The notes beneath the pieces were generated by a model that did no database searches, was not told the origin of the DNA, and saw nothing but the letters and a program-made list of their open reading frames with translations. Of a stretch of 56,871 nt of DNA, positions 44,103 to 52,522 are shown in pieces. The translations under genes were made by a program, and so were the position numbers. Position 1 is the stretch's first letter. Each line of letters begins with the position of its first letter. This stretch comes from Ignavibacteria bacterium RIFOXYC2_FULL_35_21 (GTDB taxonomy: Bacteria > Bacteroidota > Ignavibacteria > Kapaibacteriales > UBA2268), in assembly GCA_001804705.1 (NCBI GenBank), contig MHAY01000032.1, positions 1 through 56,871 on the forward strand, given 5' to 3'.

Positions 44103-46253
44103 ATGAAATATATAATATCAATTATTTTTATGTTTTTATTAATTAATAATTACACTTTTTCTCAGGCAAAAGAAAAGAAAAAAAAGGATACACTCGAGTA
44201 TAAAACATCGGAAATTGTGGTGTCGGCATTGAGATATCCTGAGAGAATCATCGAAGTGCCGCTGGCAATCAGCTATATCTCGATGCATGATTTTTCGTTT
44301 ATTAAAGGAATCGGTATTGATGAGCCACTGAAATCAATCCCTGGTGTACTGGCTCAATCACGTGCAGGAGGGAGCGATGTGAGAATCACAATTCGCGGTT
44401 TTGGAGCAAGGGGAGCAGGCGACAGGTCAAATTCAGGCACAACCAGAGGAATCAAGTTCTTTCTGAACGGCATACCTCAGACTGAACCAGACGGCAGGAC
44501 TTCATTCGATTTTCTCGATTTTTCACTCGTGGATAATATAGAAGTGATACGTTCTAATGCTTCTGCTATTTGGGGAAATGCCGCTGGTGGTGTTATCAGC
44601 ATATCAACCATGCCGAGTGTTAAGCAGTCATTTATAAGCCTATCTGCTCAGGCAGGTTCGTATGGATATAAAAAGCTTTTTGCCCGGGCAGGTTCACAAA
44701 TGGATTTCGGTTATCTTTCTTCATCTGTCTCTGTTAGCAGTTATGAGGGCTGGAGGCAGAGTTCAGGCTCCGAAAGATATTTGTTCAATCTGGGATTGAC
44801 TTCTGCTTTATCGAAGAAAACATCACTTAATTTGTTTTTATCAGGAGTTTCAAACAAATTCAACATTCCTGGCCCATTGACTCAAAGCACGTTCGATAAT
44901 TTCCCCGATTCAGCAAATTCAGTCTATCTGAGCCGTAAGGAAAGACGGTACAATAAAGCAGTTCAAATCGGGTTGAACATTGACCACAACTTTGATGACA
45001 ACAACTCATTGTCGGGTATGTTGTTTGTCAATCCCAAATACCTGCAAAGGTCAGAGCGAAACACATACAGGGACTTTACGAGGTATCACATCGGTGGAAA
45101 TGTGAACTATAAGAACAATCTTGAAATTACTAAATCAATTAATAATACTTTGTTGATTGGAATTGATGAGCAGTACCAGGACGGAGCTATTCTTTTTTAC
45201 AGTCTTTCCCCGGATGCAGGAAGAGGGAGTACATTGAAAGACAATAAGAGAGAGGGAGCAGTTACATCCGGTGCATTCATACAGGATGAAATAATGTTCA
45301 ATGATGAGTTCAGTGCCGTACTCGGCTTGCGTTATGATGATGTTACATATTACAGCGAAAGTTTCTTGAACCAAGACATATCCGAAACGAGGTCATTTTC
45401 AAGAATGACACCGAAGATTGCACTATCTTACCGATTTGACGGACATCATAATATTTATGTTAATTATGGCGGCGGTATCGAAGTGCCGGCAGGGAATGAA
45501 ACAGACCCATCGCCATATCTTGGAATGGACACGATTCATCTGGTTAATCCTTTGCTCGAGCCGATTGTCTCGACAACCTACGAAATTGGAAGTAAGAACG
45601 TCGAACCCCTAGATGGCTCTTTTATTGACAGGCTAAGCTATGAAATCGCTGTGTATATGATAGAAACAAAAAATGATATAATTCCTTACCAAGGTGGTAA
45701 ATTTTACTTCACGGCAGGCAAAACACAAAGATTCGGTGCGGAGTTTGGCTTAGGAACGAAGCTGTTCAAATCGCTCGATATTAATGCAACTCTTACTTTT
45801 ATGAACTCAAAATACAAGGATTACAAAGTGGATTCTGTTCATTATGATGTTAGTAAGGAAGGTAAATTTACGGATTATTCCGAAAACAGCATTGCCGGAA
45901 TACCTGATTTAATCTATAATGTTACTCTTAAATTTACTCCCGCATGGTTTGATTATATGTCTCTCGAATTGAACTATGAAGGGGTGAGCAAGTATTTTGC
46001 CGATGATGCAAATTTGTTCACTGTACCATCTTATTCTATATTGAACCTGAGGGTAGGAACTGCCAAACCTATCAGAATAACAAATGGAATAGGATTAAAG
46101 CTCTATATGTCTGCTAATAATCTGCTCGATACAAAGTATGCGGCATCTTCTTTCATTAATCCTGAAATCGAAAAGGGTACGGGATTACCAATATATCTTG
46201 AACCGGGATTGCCGAGGAATTTTGTCTTTAGTGTGTCATTTGAGTGGAGGTAG
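44103..46253 (+). CDS. TonB-dependent outer-membrane receptor
   Basis: A 716-residue protein with signal peptide (KYIISIIFMFLLINNYTFS). AAAGGAG precedes the ATG. Residues about 35-170 form the plug domain: YKTSEIVVSALRYPER, a GIGIDEPLKSIPGVLAQSRAG block, DVRITIRGFGARG and the IEVIRSNASAIWGNAAGGVI strand. The rest is a beta-barrel ending in FVFSVSFEWR, with the C-terminal aromatic signal for outer-membrane insertion. There is no carboxypeptidase-like N-terminal extension and no SusD partner, so it resembles siderophore, cofactor or metal receptors (FecA-like) more than SusC. Substrate unknown. A terminator follows. Confidence 0.9.
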   Translation: MKYIISIIFMFLLINNYTFSQAKEKKKKDTLEYKTSEIVVSALRYPERIIEVPLAISYISMHDFSFIKGIGIDEPLKSIPGVLAQSRAGGSDVRITIRGFGARGAGDRSNSGTTRGIKFFLNGIPQTEPDGRTSFDFLDFSLVDNIEVIRSNASAIWGNAAGGVISISTMPSVKQSFISLSAQAGSYGYKKLFARAGSQMDFGYLSSSVSVSSYEGWRQSSGSERYLFNLGLTSALSKKTSLNLFLSGVSNKFNIPGPLTQSTFDNFPDSANSVYLSRKERRYNKAVQIGLNIDHNFDDNNSLSGMLFVNPKYLQRSERNTYRDFTRYHIGGNVNYKNNLEITKSINNTLLIGIDEQYQDGAILFYSLSPDAGRGSTLKDNKREGAVTSGAFIQDEIMFNDEFSAVLGLRYDDVTYYSESFLNQDISETRSFSRMTPKIALSYRFDGHHNIYVNYGGGIEVPAGNETDPSPYLGMDTIHLVNPLLEPIVSTTYEIGSKNVEPLDGSFIDRLSYEIAVYMIETKNDIIPYQGGKFYFTAGKTQRFGAEFGLGTKLFKSLDINATLTFMNSKYKDYKVDSVHYDVSKEGKFTDYSENSIAGIPDLIYNVTLKFTPAWFDYMSLELNYEGVSKYFADDANLFTVPSYSILNLRVGTAKPIRITNGIGLKLYMSANNLLDTKYAASSFINPEIEKGTGLPIYLEPGLPRNFVFSVSFEWR

Positions 46254-46266
46254 TGAAATTAAAGAT

Positions 46267-46299
46267 GGGAAAGGATTATTAATCCCTTTCCCTTTATTT
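46267..46299 (+). terminator. Intrinsic terminator after the receptor gene
   Basis: GGGAAAGGATT and AATCCCTTTCCC form a long stem with a short loop, followed by TTTATTTTC. It begins 13 bases past the stop codon. Confidence 0.75.
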
Positions 46300-46332
46300 T
46301 CATAAAATAAATTAATAATTTATCTGTCAATT

Positions 46333-46344
46333 AATTGTACAATT
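46333..46344. promoter_or_regulatory. Palindrome upstream of toxin-antitoxin pair
   Basis: AATTGTACAATT is a perfect 12-base palindrome 22 bases before the antitoxin ATG, a plausible autoregulatory operator. AT-rich surroundings make chance occurrence possible. Confidence 0.35.
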
Positions 46345-46366
46345 TATTAAGTTTTAAGGTAATAAT

Positions 46367-46570
46367 ATGGTTAATATATCTCCACAAAATGTAGTTGATA
46401 ATAACGGAAATGTTTCAGCAGTTCTATTGAACAAACCTGATTATGAAAAGCTCAATGAATATATTGAGGATTTGGAGGACTCTGTCGAGTTATCAAAAGC
46501 TATAAAAGATTCAACCGGCTTTCAATTGTGGGAAGAATTTCTTAAAGTATACAATAGCCGTAACAAATGA
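46367..46570 (+). CDS. Phd/YefM-like antitoxin
   Basis: A 67-residue protein. The N-terminal SAVLLNKPDYEKLNEYIEDLED has the pattern of Phd/YefM antitoxins (strand followed by the Y-x-x-L helix), and the acidic C-terminal part would wrap the toxin. It is shorter than the typical 80-90 residues. It overlaps the RelE-type toxin gene by four bases (ATGA). Expected roles are neutralising the toxin and repressing the operon. Confidence 0.75.
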   Translation: MVNISPQNVVDNNGNVSAVLLNKPDYEKLNEYIEDLEDSVELSKAIKDSTGFQLWEEFLKVYNSRNK

Positions 46571-46827
46571 GCTACACCTTAATTATAGACAATCATGCCT
46601 CAAAGCAATTACTTTCTATTGAAAGAAAATTCAGCAATAAAATAATCGAAGCAATTAACAAACTTAAACAAACACCTAGACCTCACAAGTGTAAGAAATT
46701 ACAGGTCGAAGAAGGATACAGGATAAGAGTTGGTGATTATCGAATCCTATATACAATTGATGATAACCAAAAAGTTGTTACTGTTTACAGAATAACAAAA
46801 CGTGAGGATGCATACAAATCAAATTAA
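46567..46827 (+). CDS. RelE-type toxin
   Basis: An 86-residue basic protein with the RelE/YoeB layout: helix HASKQLLSIERKFSNKIIEAIN, then KCKKLQVEEGYRIRVGDYRILYTIDDNQKVVTVYRITKRED. The R-x-G-D-Y-R-I-L-Y block and the C-terminal arginine/lysine cluster are those of ribosome-dependent mRNA interferases. It is an intact, normally sized partner of the preceding antitoxin. Confidence 0.9.
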   Translation: MSYTLIIDNHASKQLLSIERKFSNKIIEAINKLKQTPRPHKCKKLQVEEGYRIRVGDYRILYTIDDNQKVVTVYRITKREDAYKSN

Positions 46828-47399
46828 CTAACAATTAAAATGATTTTCAATTAACTGTTTAAAAACAAAAATATATTCAAGAAATATTAATTTACTTTAT
46901 ACCTCGCAACTATTATTTGTTGATTATTGCGTGGAAAAAATGTGGAAAAGTCTTTGCTTATTTAATAAAAGTTACTTATTATTGCAGTCCGCAGGTATAT
47001 ACCGGCGGAGTAAAGTTAATATTTCTAATCACATAGTTGATTTCTCATTTGGGGGTAGCATGGGGAATTATATCAAAGATTACAGTTGCTTGGGTAAATA
47101 CCTGAGTAGTTGTAAACTGCTATATTTCGACGGTTAAAGCAGGGGCTTTAATCATTTAATCATTCATTGTACAGCACAAAGGGGAAGCATTAATAAAAAA
47201 AAATTTCAATTTGGAATTTTCAATTTTCATTAAATTCTTAATGTTTAAGTTACGAATGGTGAAAAAATGAAAGTCTTTAAAAAGTCTAAAATATTAAATT
47301 GATAGAAAATTGTAAAATTGATAATTATATATTTTGTAAAAATTGCTTTAGATGCGTAATGTTAGTTTGTAAATAATTGTTTTATTTAAAAGGTGCTAT
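46828..47399. other. Gene-free region, about 570 bases
   Basis: No convincing gene; a 68-codon frame at 46931-47137 overlaps three hairpins and has no family resemblance. The region contains the hairpin series at 46988-47151, AT-rich repeat DNA at 47205-47250 similar to 40016-40198, and a single MITE-end-like sequence near 47352. Confidence 0.55.
46988..47151 (+). ncRNA. Candidate structured RNA (three hairpins)
   Basis: TCCGC-a-GGTATATACC-g-GCGGA forms a nearly perfect hairpin, a nested CAGTT..GGTA-aa-TACC..AACTG structure follows at about 47082-47120, and TTAAAGC-aggg-GCTTTAA closes the set. No T-run terminator and no known RNA family is recognised. The call rests on folding by eye only. 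Confidence 0.25.
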
Positions 47400-48569
47400 A
47401 TGTACAAAAGAATGTTTCTTACCTTACTTATTTTTACAGCTTTTATGCTGTTTTATTCCTGCCAAAAAACTGATGATAAGAAGGAAGTTACTGGAAAGTC
47501 AACTGAGGCTGTTGAAAAAGAAGTAATAGCCGATGAGACCGGTACCACCATGAGTGATGATGGCGGTTTGAAGACAATGATGGGTAATTGCTATGGAAAT
47601 TACTCCTTGTCTCAATACCTTAGCAAAGGTGCTGAAGTTATTTTTGACAATAAAAAAGATTGCTATGACATTTCACAATTAATTGGATATGCAAAAGACC
47701 CATACCAGGTCGTAATCAAAGCAAAAGGGATGGATAACTGGTGTGTCGCAGGATTTGTTGAAAAAGGAGCCCGTGTACTGGTTGATTGCCAGAACTTCAC
47801 AAATTTCGAAGTAAGTGCATTCATCAATCATGCAGCTGTTGACAAGGAAAGCAATGTGATTGTCTATGCCTGCGGATGCTGTTGCGGCAATGTTCTTGAG
47901 TATGTCAAGATGGGTGCAAGAATAAAAATTAACAAAATTCATGAGCCGTTTAATATAATAAATTATATAGATGCGGGATGGAAACTTCACAACAAGGCAT
48001 TAGTCGAAGTTGACGCTTACGGATTTGACTGCCACTGGGTAGCTGAGTTTATCCGTCGTGGTGCTAACATTTTTGTTGGTAAGGGCTTTTACAGTTTCGA
48101 TGTCCTGCAGTTTGCCAAAATTACCAAAGAGACAAACAAAGCTGATATTAAAATTGACGGAAAATTCTTCACATTGAAAGAGATTCAAAGATTTCTCGAT
48201 TATGATGCTACTGTCATTGTAGGCAGACACTATAAATACTTAGGATGGAGATTCCTCAAGTATGGCTTGAATGCATTCGAAGTTGCCGAACTGATAAGGA
48301 AAAATCCATCACATGTAATTGTAGTCGGTGATTTCTACCAGGCACACGAAATAGCCGAATTTATCAGATTAGGAGCCAAAGTCATATTCATTTACTGTTC
48401 ACAGGACAATTGCGACATCGAAGCTTTTTTGAATAAAACACCGCCTCCGGCAAGGGATGTTCTATCGCAGGACAATAAAGCTGGCAAGACAAAAGCCATG
48501 CGGTTTTTCGATTATAAACATACACCGAAACCCTGCAGAAATTGCGGTGCTACACATATCATTGACTGA
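47400..48569 (+). CDS. Lipoprotein with alpha/beta repeats and cysteine cluster, unknown family
   Basis: A 389-residue protein. The signal peptide (KRMFLTLLIFTAFMLFYSC) ends in a lipobox Cys. After a Lys/Glu-rich linker, residues about 65-350 are a series of about eight repeats of 30-36 residues, each a helix (for example VAEFIRRGA, IAEFIRLGA, LEYVKMGA) followed by a strand (NIFVGKG, KVIFIYC, RIKINKI), an alpha/beta solenoid. One unit contains the cluster ACGCCCGN, and the C-terminus ends in PCRNCGATHIID, so metal binding or disulfide formation is possible. I do not recognise the family. It is followed after 40 bases by a second lipoprotein gene. Confidence 0.65.
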   Translation: MYKRMFLTLLIFTAFMLFYSCQKTDDKKEVTGKSTEAVEKEVIADETGTTMSDDGGLKTMMGNCYGNYSLSQYLSKGAEVIFDNKKDCYDISQLIGYAKDPYQVVIKAKGMDNWCVAGFVEKGARVLVDCQNFTNFEVSAFINHAAVDKESNVIVYACGCCCGNVLEYVKMGARIKINKIHEPFNIINYIDAGWKLHNKALVEVDAYGFDCHWVAEFIRRGANIFVGKGFYSFDVLQFAKITKETNKADIKIDGKFFTLKEIQRFLDYDATVIVGRHYKYLGWRFLKYGLNAFEVAELIRKNPSHVIVVGDFYQAHEIAEFIRLGAKVIFIYCSQDNCDIEAFLNKTPPPARDVLSQDNKAGKTKAMRFFDYKHTPKPCRNCGATHIID

Positions 48570-48609
48570 AGGATTTAGGAATTTAGTATCATTATAGGAT
48601 AAAGATGAA

Positions 48610-49767
48610 ATGAAAAAAATAAAAGTTCTTTTAATATTGCTGACTTTTTCAGGTATAGCGGTTCTTACTTCATGCAAGAGCAGTCCTCCTCCGTTGGATA
48701 AGGATGATATAATGCCTTACCAGAAGCGGGCTGATATTGTAATTACAAACGAGGATTACCAGAAAACTAATAAGGATATTAACCGGCTTACAAAGAAGTT
48801 CGAGGGCTTCATCAAAAATTCCAGCTTCAATACTGATGTGAAGAGCCAAAGCAATGCCGAGTATGAGATTCATGTGCCATACACGTTTTTCAATAATTTC
48901 AAGGAAAATTTCGACAATACTTTCAAACCTGATATTGTCGAGGAAACAGTATCGGATGAGGAATCACTTACTAAGCTTTATTATTCCAATCTTGCAAAGA
49001 TTGACGAGAAAACAGCGGCTCTTCAAAGCCTGAAAGAAAGCTATGCTGTGGCTAAGGATGTGAATGACAGGATTGTGATGAAATATGAAATTGACAAACT
49101 CTCGACTGAGGTAAACGAACATCAGCAGAAACGTTTGTCATTGCTCGAATCAATGAACTATTCAACTGTCAGGGTTGTGTGGAAACAAAAGGCAGAGGAC
49201 AAGGATTTACTTCCAGCCGGTGTACCCGGACTGCCGCCACCACCAAGGCAGATTGTCCTGAAAAACTATGGACAAATAGAGAACTTCAAGGTGAATGAGC
49301 CGGTTGCAATCAGCATGGAGGACCTCAACCCGGAGGAAACAAATATCATTTCCAATATTGATATGGATGATGGAAATGTCGAGATGAGGGTTACAAAGAA
49401 TGATGAGAAAGAAACCGTGGTTCTCGATAAAAAATGCCAGATTGTCATTGTCGGCTTGGGTCCATTACCTGAGATTGTCAGGGGCGATGCAATAAAGAGA
49501 GAGCAGATTGTGATTACTCCAATCATAGATGACGAGTGCAATATCATAGGCAATGAAATCCGTGCCGGTACGATTGAATCGGGCTGCATAGAAGGCAGGA
49601 AAAATTACTACCGTCTTCTGAACTGCGTCAGGCATGGCAAACCTGTTGTTATAAAAAAGAAGAGAGTGGCAAGAACACAGCAATCTGTGCAACAACAGAG
49701 GCATCAACGTCCTTTATGGGAGCAAAGAGAAGAAGAGAATAGTATTTTTATGTTTCCGCTGGATTAA
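48610..49767 (+). CDS. Lipoprotein with DUF4349-like N-terminal domain
   Basis: A 385-residue protein with a signal peptide and lipobox (VLTSC, Cys22). Residues about 35-200 (RADIVITNEDYQKTNKDINRL, then YEIHVPYTFFNNFKENFDN, a helical hairpin LYYSNLAKIDEKTAALQSLKE and IVMKYEIDKLSTEVNEHQQK) follow the DUF4349 plan of two alpha/beta parts joined by a coiled coil. A Pro-rich linker (LPPPPRQIV) separates a C-terminal beta-rich domain (about 215-350) and a Gln/Arg-rich tail. DUF4349 proteins are envelope lipoproteins without a defined reaction. It lies in tandem with the repeat lipoprotein, ending with a terminator. Confidence 0.65.
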   Translation: MKKIKVLLILLTFSGIAVLTSCKSSPPPLDKDDIMPYQKRADIVITNEDYQKTNKDINRLTKKFEGFIKNSSFNTDVKSQSNAEYEIHVPYTFFNNFKENFDNTFKPDIVEETVSDEESLTKLYYSNLAKIDEKTAALQSLKESYAVAKDVNDRIVMKYEIDKLSTEVNEHQQKRLSLLESMNYSTVRVVWKQKAEDKDLLPAGVPGLPPPPRQIVLKNYGQIENFKVNEPVAISMEDLNPEETNIISNIDMDDGNVEMRVTKNDEKETVVLDKKCQIVIVGLGPLPEIVRGDAIKREQIVITPIIDDECNIIGNEIRAGTIESGCIEGRKNYYRLLNCVRHGKPVVIKKKRVARTQQSVQQQRHQRPLWEQREEENSIFMFPLD

Positions 49768-49788
49768 GAAAAGTAAATTTTATTTACT

Positions 49789-49828
49789 AAATCCTTGTTT
49801 CAGAAATGAAGCAAGGATTTTTTTTAAG
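49789..49828 (+). terminator. Intrinsic terminator
   Basis: AAATCCTTG-TTTCA pairs with TGAAG-CAAGGATTT around a short loop and is followed by a T run. It closes the two-lipoprotein transcript. Confidence 0.8.
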
Positions 49829-49910
49829 AGTTAAATTTTAAAATAAATAAGAAATTACATAATTTGGAAACAAGTATAACAAAATTTTATACAATAACTT
49901 GGTTATAATT

Positions 49911-50576
49911 ATGAAACAATTATCTCCGAAAATAATTAGGAATTGGTTTGATACTATATTTAATCCAATGGTTGAAGGATTAGAAATCGAAATGCAATAT
50001 CTAAAGGAAAAGAATTTAACATGGAGAAGTTTTAATAATACTTTCGATATGTTAAAGCCATTAGTAAATTTTACTCACCCTAAATATCATGCCAATTTTG
50101 AACAAATAGTTGTATTTCATAAATCTGTATTGGATACTATATTATTACATGATAATGAGTTAAAAAAACTTAATGATTCATGTTATAATCTATTTTATAA
50201 GTTAATGCAATCAAAATCTTTTGATAAATTTTTAAGCAAAAAATTTGAAAATAATCATAAATCAAAAGAAGTTGGAAGTCTAATAGCCGCAGAATCCGAT
50301 AAGGAGCATTTTAAACGATATATAATTGAATATATAATTAATAACATTGATAAATTAGATTCATCTTATGTTATCAGCCCAATTTGGAATCCAAATGTTA
50401 ATGAGTTCAAAAACTTTTTAAAGAGTGATGAATTTAACTTGGAAAAAAAGCAGTTCGATAATTCAATCAAAAGTTTTGATAAAACTTTAAATGAATCAAA
50501 AAAAATTCTAACTGATGTAAGGAATAAATTATCTTTGGAGTTTGGTGAACCTTTGGTGATTCTTGTAAATGACTAA
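49911..50576 (+). CDS. Unrecognised helical partner of a PIN protein
   Basis: A 221-residue protein starting at the ATG at 49911 (a TTG four codons upstream is unsupported). It is rich in Lys, Asn, Phe and Leu, and predicted largely helical, with no signal peptide and no motif I recognise. Its stop codon shares one base with the start of the PIN-domain gene, so the two are coupled. By position it could be an antitoxin or guard of the PIN nuclease, but at 221 residues it is larger than usual antitoxins. The codon use is more AT-rich than the T9SS genes, suggesting transfer. Confidence 0.5.
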   Translation: MKQLSPKIIRNWFDTIFNPMVEGLEIEMQYLKEKNLTWRSFNNTFDMLKPLVNFTHPKYHANFEQIVVFHKSVLDTILLHDNELKKLNDSCYNLFYKLMQSKSFDKFLSKKFENNHKSKEVGSLIAAESDKEHFKRYIIEYIINNIDKLDSSYVISPIWNPNVNEFKNFLKSDEFNLEKKQFDNSIKSFDKTLNESKKILTDVRNKLSLEFGEPLVILVND

Positions 50577-51115
50577 TGAAATTCCCCAAACCAATAAAAA
50601 GCGCAATTTTTGATTCAGGCCCGCTTCTGTTGGCACTGTCATTAAATTACATCAATAAGAATTATATCCAGAATGATGATGAATTTTTAAAATTAGCTTA
50701 CGGTAAACCTGCCAAAATTCCAACTCTTAAATTAACATTAGAAAAATTTTTTAATAAATTCAATAAAATATACACAACTCCACATGTTATTGGTGAGTTG
50801 AAAGGATTAGTAAAATCTCGCTTAAAATTAAAAGATAACGAATATAAATTTTGGATTCAATCAATTGATTATTTAAAAAGAAAGAATTTATCAGAAAAAT
50901 TATTAACATTGGTTGAATTGAGTGATGACTCAAATTATAAAAATTTAATACCATCCATTGGATTTGTTGATACTGAATTAATTAAACTGGCATTTGAACT
51001 TAAACCGAGACTGACTATTATTTCAATTGATGGAAGAACTTTGAAAAGAGAAGCTAATAAGAAAACAATTGATGTTTTCATTCTTGAAGATGATATTTAT
51101 AGTTTTATAAATTAA
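50576..51115 (+). CDS. PIN-domain-like nuclease
   Basis: A 179-residue protein with the acidic residues of a PIN domain in the right order: Asp in the first strand (AIFDSGPLLLAL), Glu in HVIGELKGLVK, Asp in GFVDTELIKLA and Asp in ISIDGRTLKREA. PIN proteins are RNA-cutting nucleases and frequent toxins. It is coupled to the preceding unrecognised gene and followed after 28 bases by a small antitoxin-like gene. Family membership is inferred from residue order, not from a close match. Confidence 0.7.
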   Translation: MKFPKPIKSAIFDSGPLLLALSLNYINKNYIQNDDEFLKLAYGKPAKIPTLKLTLEKFFNKFNKIYTTPHVIGELKGLVKSRLKLKDNEYKFWIQSIDYLKRKNLSEKLLTLVELSDDSNYKNLIPSIGFVDTELIKLAFELKPRLTIISIDGRTLKREANKKTIDVFILEDDIYSFIN

Positions 51116-51143
51116 AGTAATTTCCAAATAATTGTACTTAAAA

Positions 51144-51344
51144 ATGAAAACGAAGACTAAAGAAAAGAAATTCGACTGTTTGGCTAATAAATGGCGGGCT
51201 CAGGAAATAATTTATGAGAATATTAAAGACATGACTGATGGTGAAATCATAGAGTATTTTAGGAAATCAGTCGAGAAAAGCAGTTTAGGTGAATGGTGGA
51301 AAGCATTGAATGAAAGAAAGGAATCAGTGTTAACAGAAAATTGA
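51144..51344 (+). CDS. Small antitoxin-like protein
   Basis: A 66-residue protein with ATG at 51144. The sequence KFDCLANKWRAQEIIYENIKD, then MTDGEIIEYFRKSVEKS, resembles small helical antitoxins found with toxin genes in cyanobacteria and Bacteroidota. No own toxin follows, because a terminator comes directly after. It may be an orphan antitoxin or the third gene of the PIN operon. Confidence 0.5.
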   Translation: MKTKTKEKKFDCLANKWRAQEIIYENIKDMTDGEIIEYFRKSVEKSSLGEWWKALNERKESVLTEN

Positions 51345-51361
51345 ATTGATTTATTTTTAAA

Positions 51362-51397
51362 AACCCGCTCCCGTGAGAATCGGAGCGGGTTTTTTTT
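51362..51397 (+). terminator. Intrinsic terminator (repeat type, copy 1)
   Basis: AACCCGCTCC and GGAGCGGGTT flank a ten-base loop and a run of eight T follows. Nearly the same sequence, loop included, occurs at 54785 and 56185. Confidence 0.9.
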
Positions 51398-51502
51398 GTT
51401 TTATTTAAAATTTAAAAATATTTGTTTTTTATTTAAATTATCATTAAATTTTAATAAATAATAATTACAAACCGTAATAAACAATAATAAAAGGTGATAA
51501 AC

Positions 51503-52261
51503 ATGAAAACAAATATTTTCAAAGTATTTCAATACTACCGGGATAAAAGTGAGTTTATTAAGCAATTGAGCGGAGATGAATTCGACTGGAAATTTGTAAT
51601 TAATTTCTGTATTTACATCATCGTCCTGTTATTCATCTACGGATTCGTTATTGGTATTTATCATGGCTTAAGCCAGTCTGTTTCATCGGGAATAAAACTC
51701 TTTTCTCTTTTCATTCTTAGTTTGCTCATTTGTTTTCCGACTTTTTATGTGATACAAATCATTATCGGGTCGAGGATAAAACTCATCAACCTCATTGCGA
51801 TTATTTTAAGCGGTGCCATGCTTTCAAGCTGGATATTGGTTGCATTTATTCCAATCGTAATATTTTTCATGATTACGGGTGGCAATTACTATTTCCTGCA
51901 GTTGCTTCATATTGCAATTATGGCTTTTGCAAGTATATTCGGGATGAAGTTAATAATTGAAGCATTGAAATATAATTGTGAAAATGAAGATATATACCCC
52001 AAAACAGGAGTAACGATTTTTAGGATTTGGATTGTGATTTTCCTGTTTGTAAGCATTCAATTAGGCTGGAACCTCAGGCCCTTTATGAGTAAGCACACAG
52101 AGAAATTCCAGATATTCCGTCAATATGAGGGTAATTTTTATACTGCTATTTTGTATTCCTTCGATAAAATCACAAATCCTCAAAAAGAAGAAAAACAAGA
52201 AGAACGTTTACCTGATGAAAATGATAGTTTGAATATTGAAAAATTAAAATTGTATAAATGA
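51503..52261 (+). CDS. Polytopic membrane protein, unknown function
   Basis: A 252-residue protein with ATG at 51503. An N-terminal cytoplasmic stretch (NIFKVFQYYRDKSEFIKQL) is followed by about six membrane helices (about residues 35-57, 65-88, 92-116, 118-138, 140-160 and 175-195) and a charged C-terminal tail. The topology resembles Yip1-type integral membrane proteins, but no specific motif is present. One base separates it from the excisionase-like gene. Confidence 0.5.
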   Translation: MKTNIFKVFQYYRDKSEFIKQLSGDEFDWKFVINFCIYIIVLLFIYGFVIGIYHGLSQSVSSGIKLFSLFILSLLICFPTFYVIQIIIGSRIKLINLIAIILSGAMLSSWILVAFIPIVIFFMITGGNYYFLQLLHIAIMAFASIFGMKLIIEALKYNCENEDIYPKTGVTIFRIWIVIFLFVSIQLGWNLRPFMSKHTEKFQIFRQYEGNFYTAILYSFDKITNPQKEEKQEERLPDENDSLNIEKLKLYK

Positions 52262-52262
52262 T

Positions 52263-52469
52263 ATGGACGAAATACTGACAATTGAAGAAGTGGCGAAATT
52301 ATTGAAACTGAAACCACAGACAATATATACATGGGCACAGACAGGGAAAATACCTGCCGCAAAGCTTGGCAAGGAATGGCGTTTTAGCAAAAGGATTCTC
52401 GAGCAGTGGTTCCTCGAGCATTTCGACGAGAAATATAATAATAATGAAGAAAAAACAGAAGGAATGTGA
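52263..52469 (+). CDS. Excisionase-family DNA-binding protein
   Basis: A 68-residue winged HTH: ILTIEEVAKLLKLKPQTIYTWAQTGKIPAAKLGKEWRF is the classic MerR-like/excisionase (helix_turn_helix_17) module. Despite the family name it need not excise anything; such proteins often act as transcriptional regulators. It follows the membrane protein by one base and probably shares its transcript. No integrase is near. Confidence 0.85.
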   Translation: MDEILTIEEVAKLLKLKPQTIYTWAQTGKIPAAKLGKEWRFSKRILEQWFLEHFDEKYNNNEEKTEGM

Positions 52470-52522
52470 ATTAAAAATATTAAATTTGGTACATATATAT
52501 CATCACAAATTAGGGGTGTATC

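Noticed and set aside
46931-47137. 68-codon open frame
   Set aside because: It runs across three hairpins, has no recognisable motif and no ribosome-binding site of note; more likely non-coding.
52263-52469. Excisionase of an integrated element
   Set aside because: The family name is misleading; no integrase or att-like repeat accompanies it, so a regulatory role is more likely.
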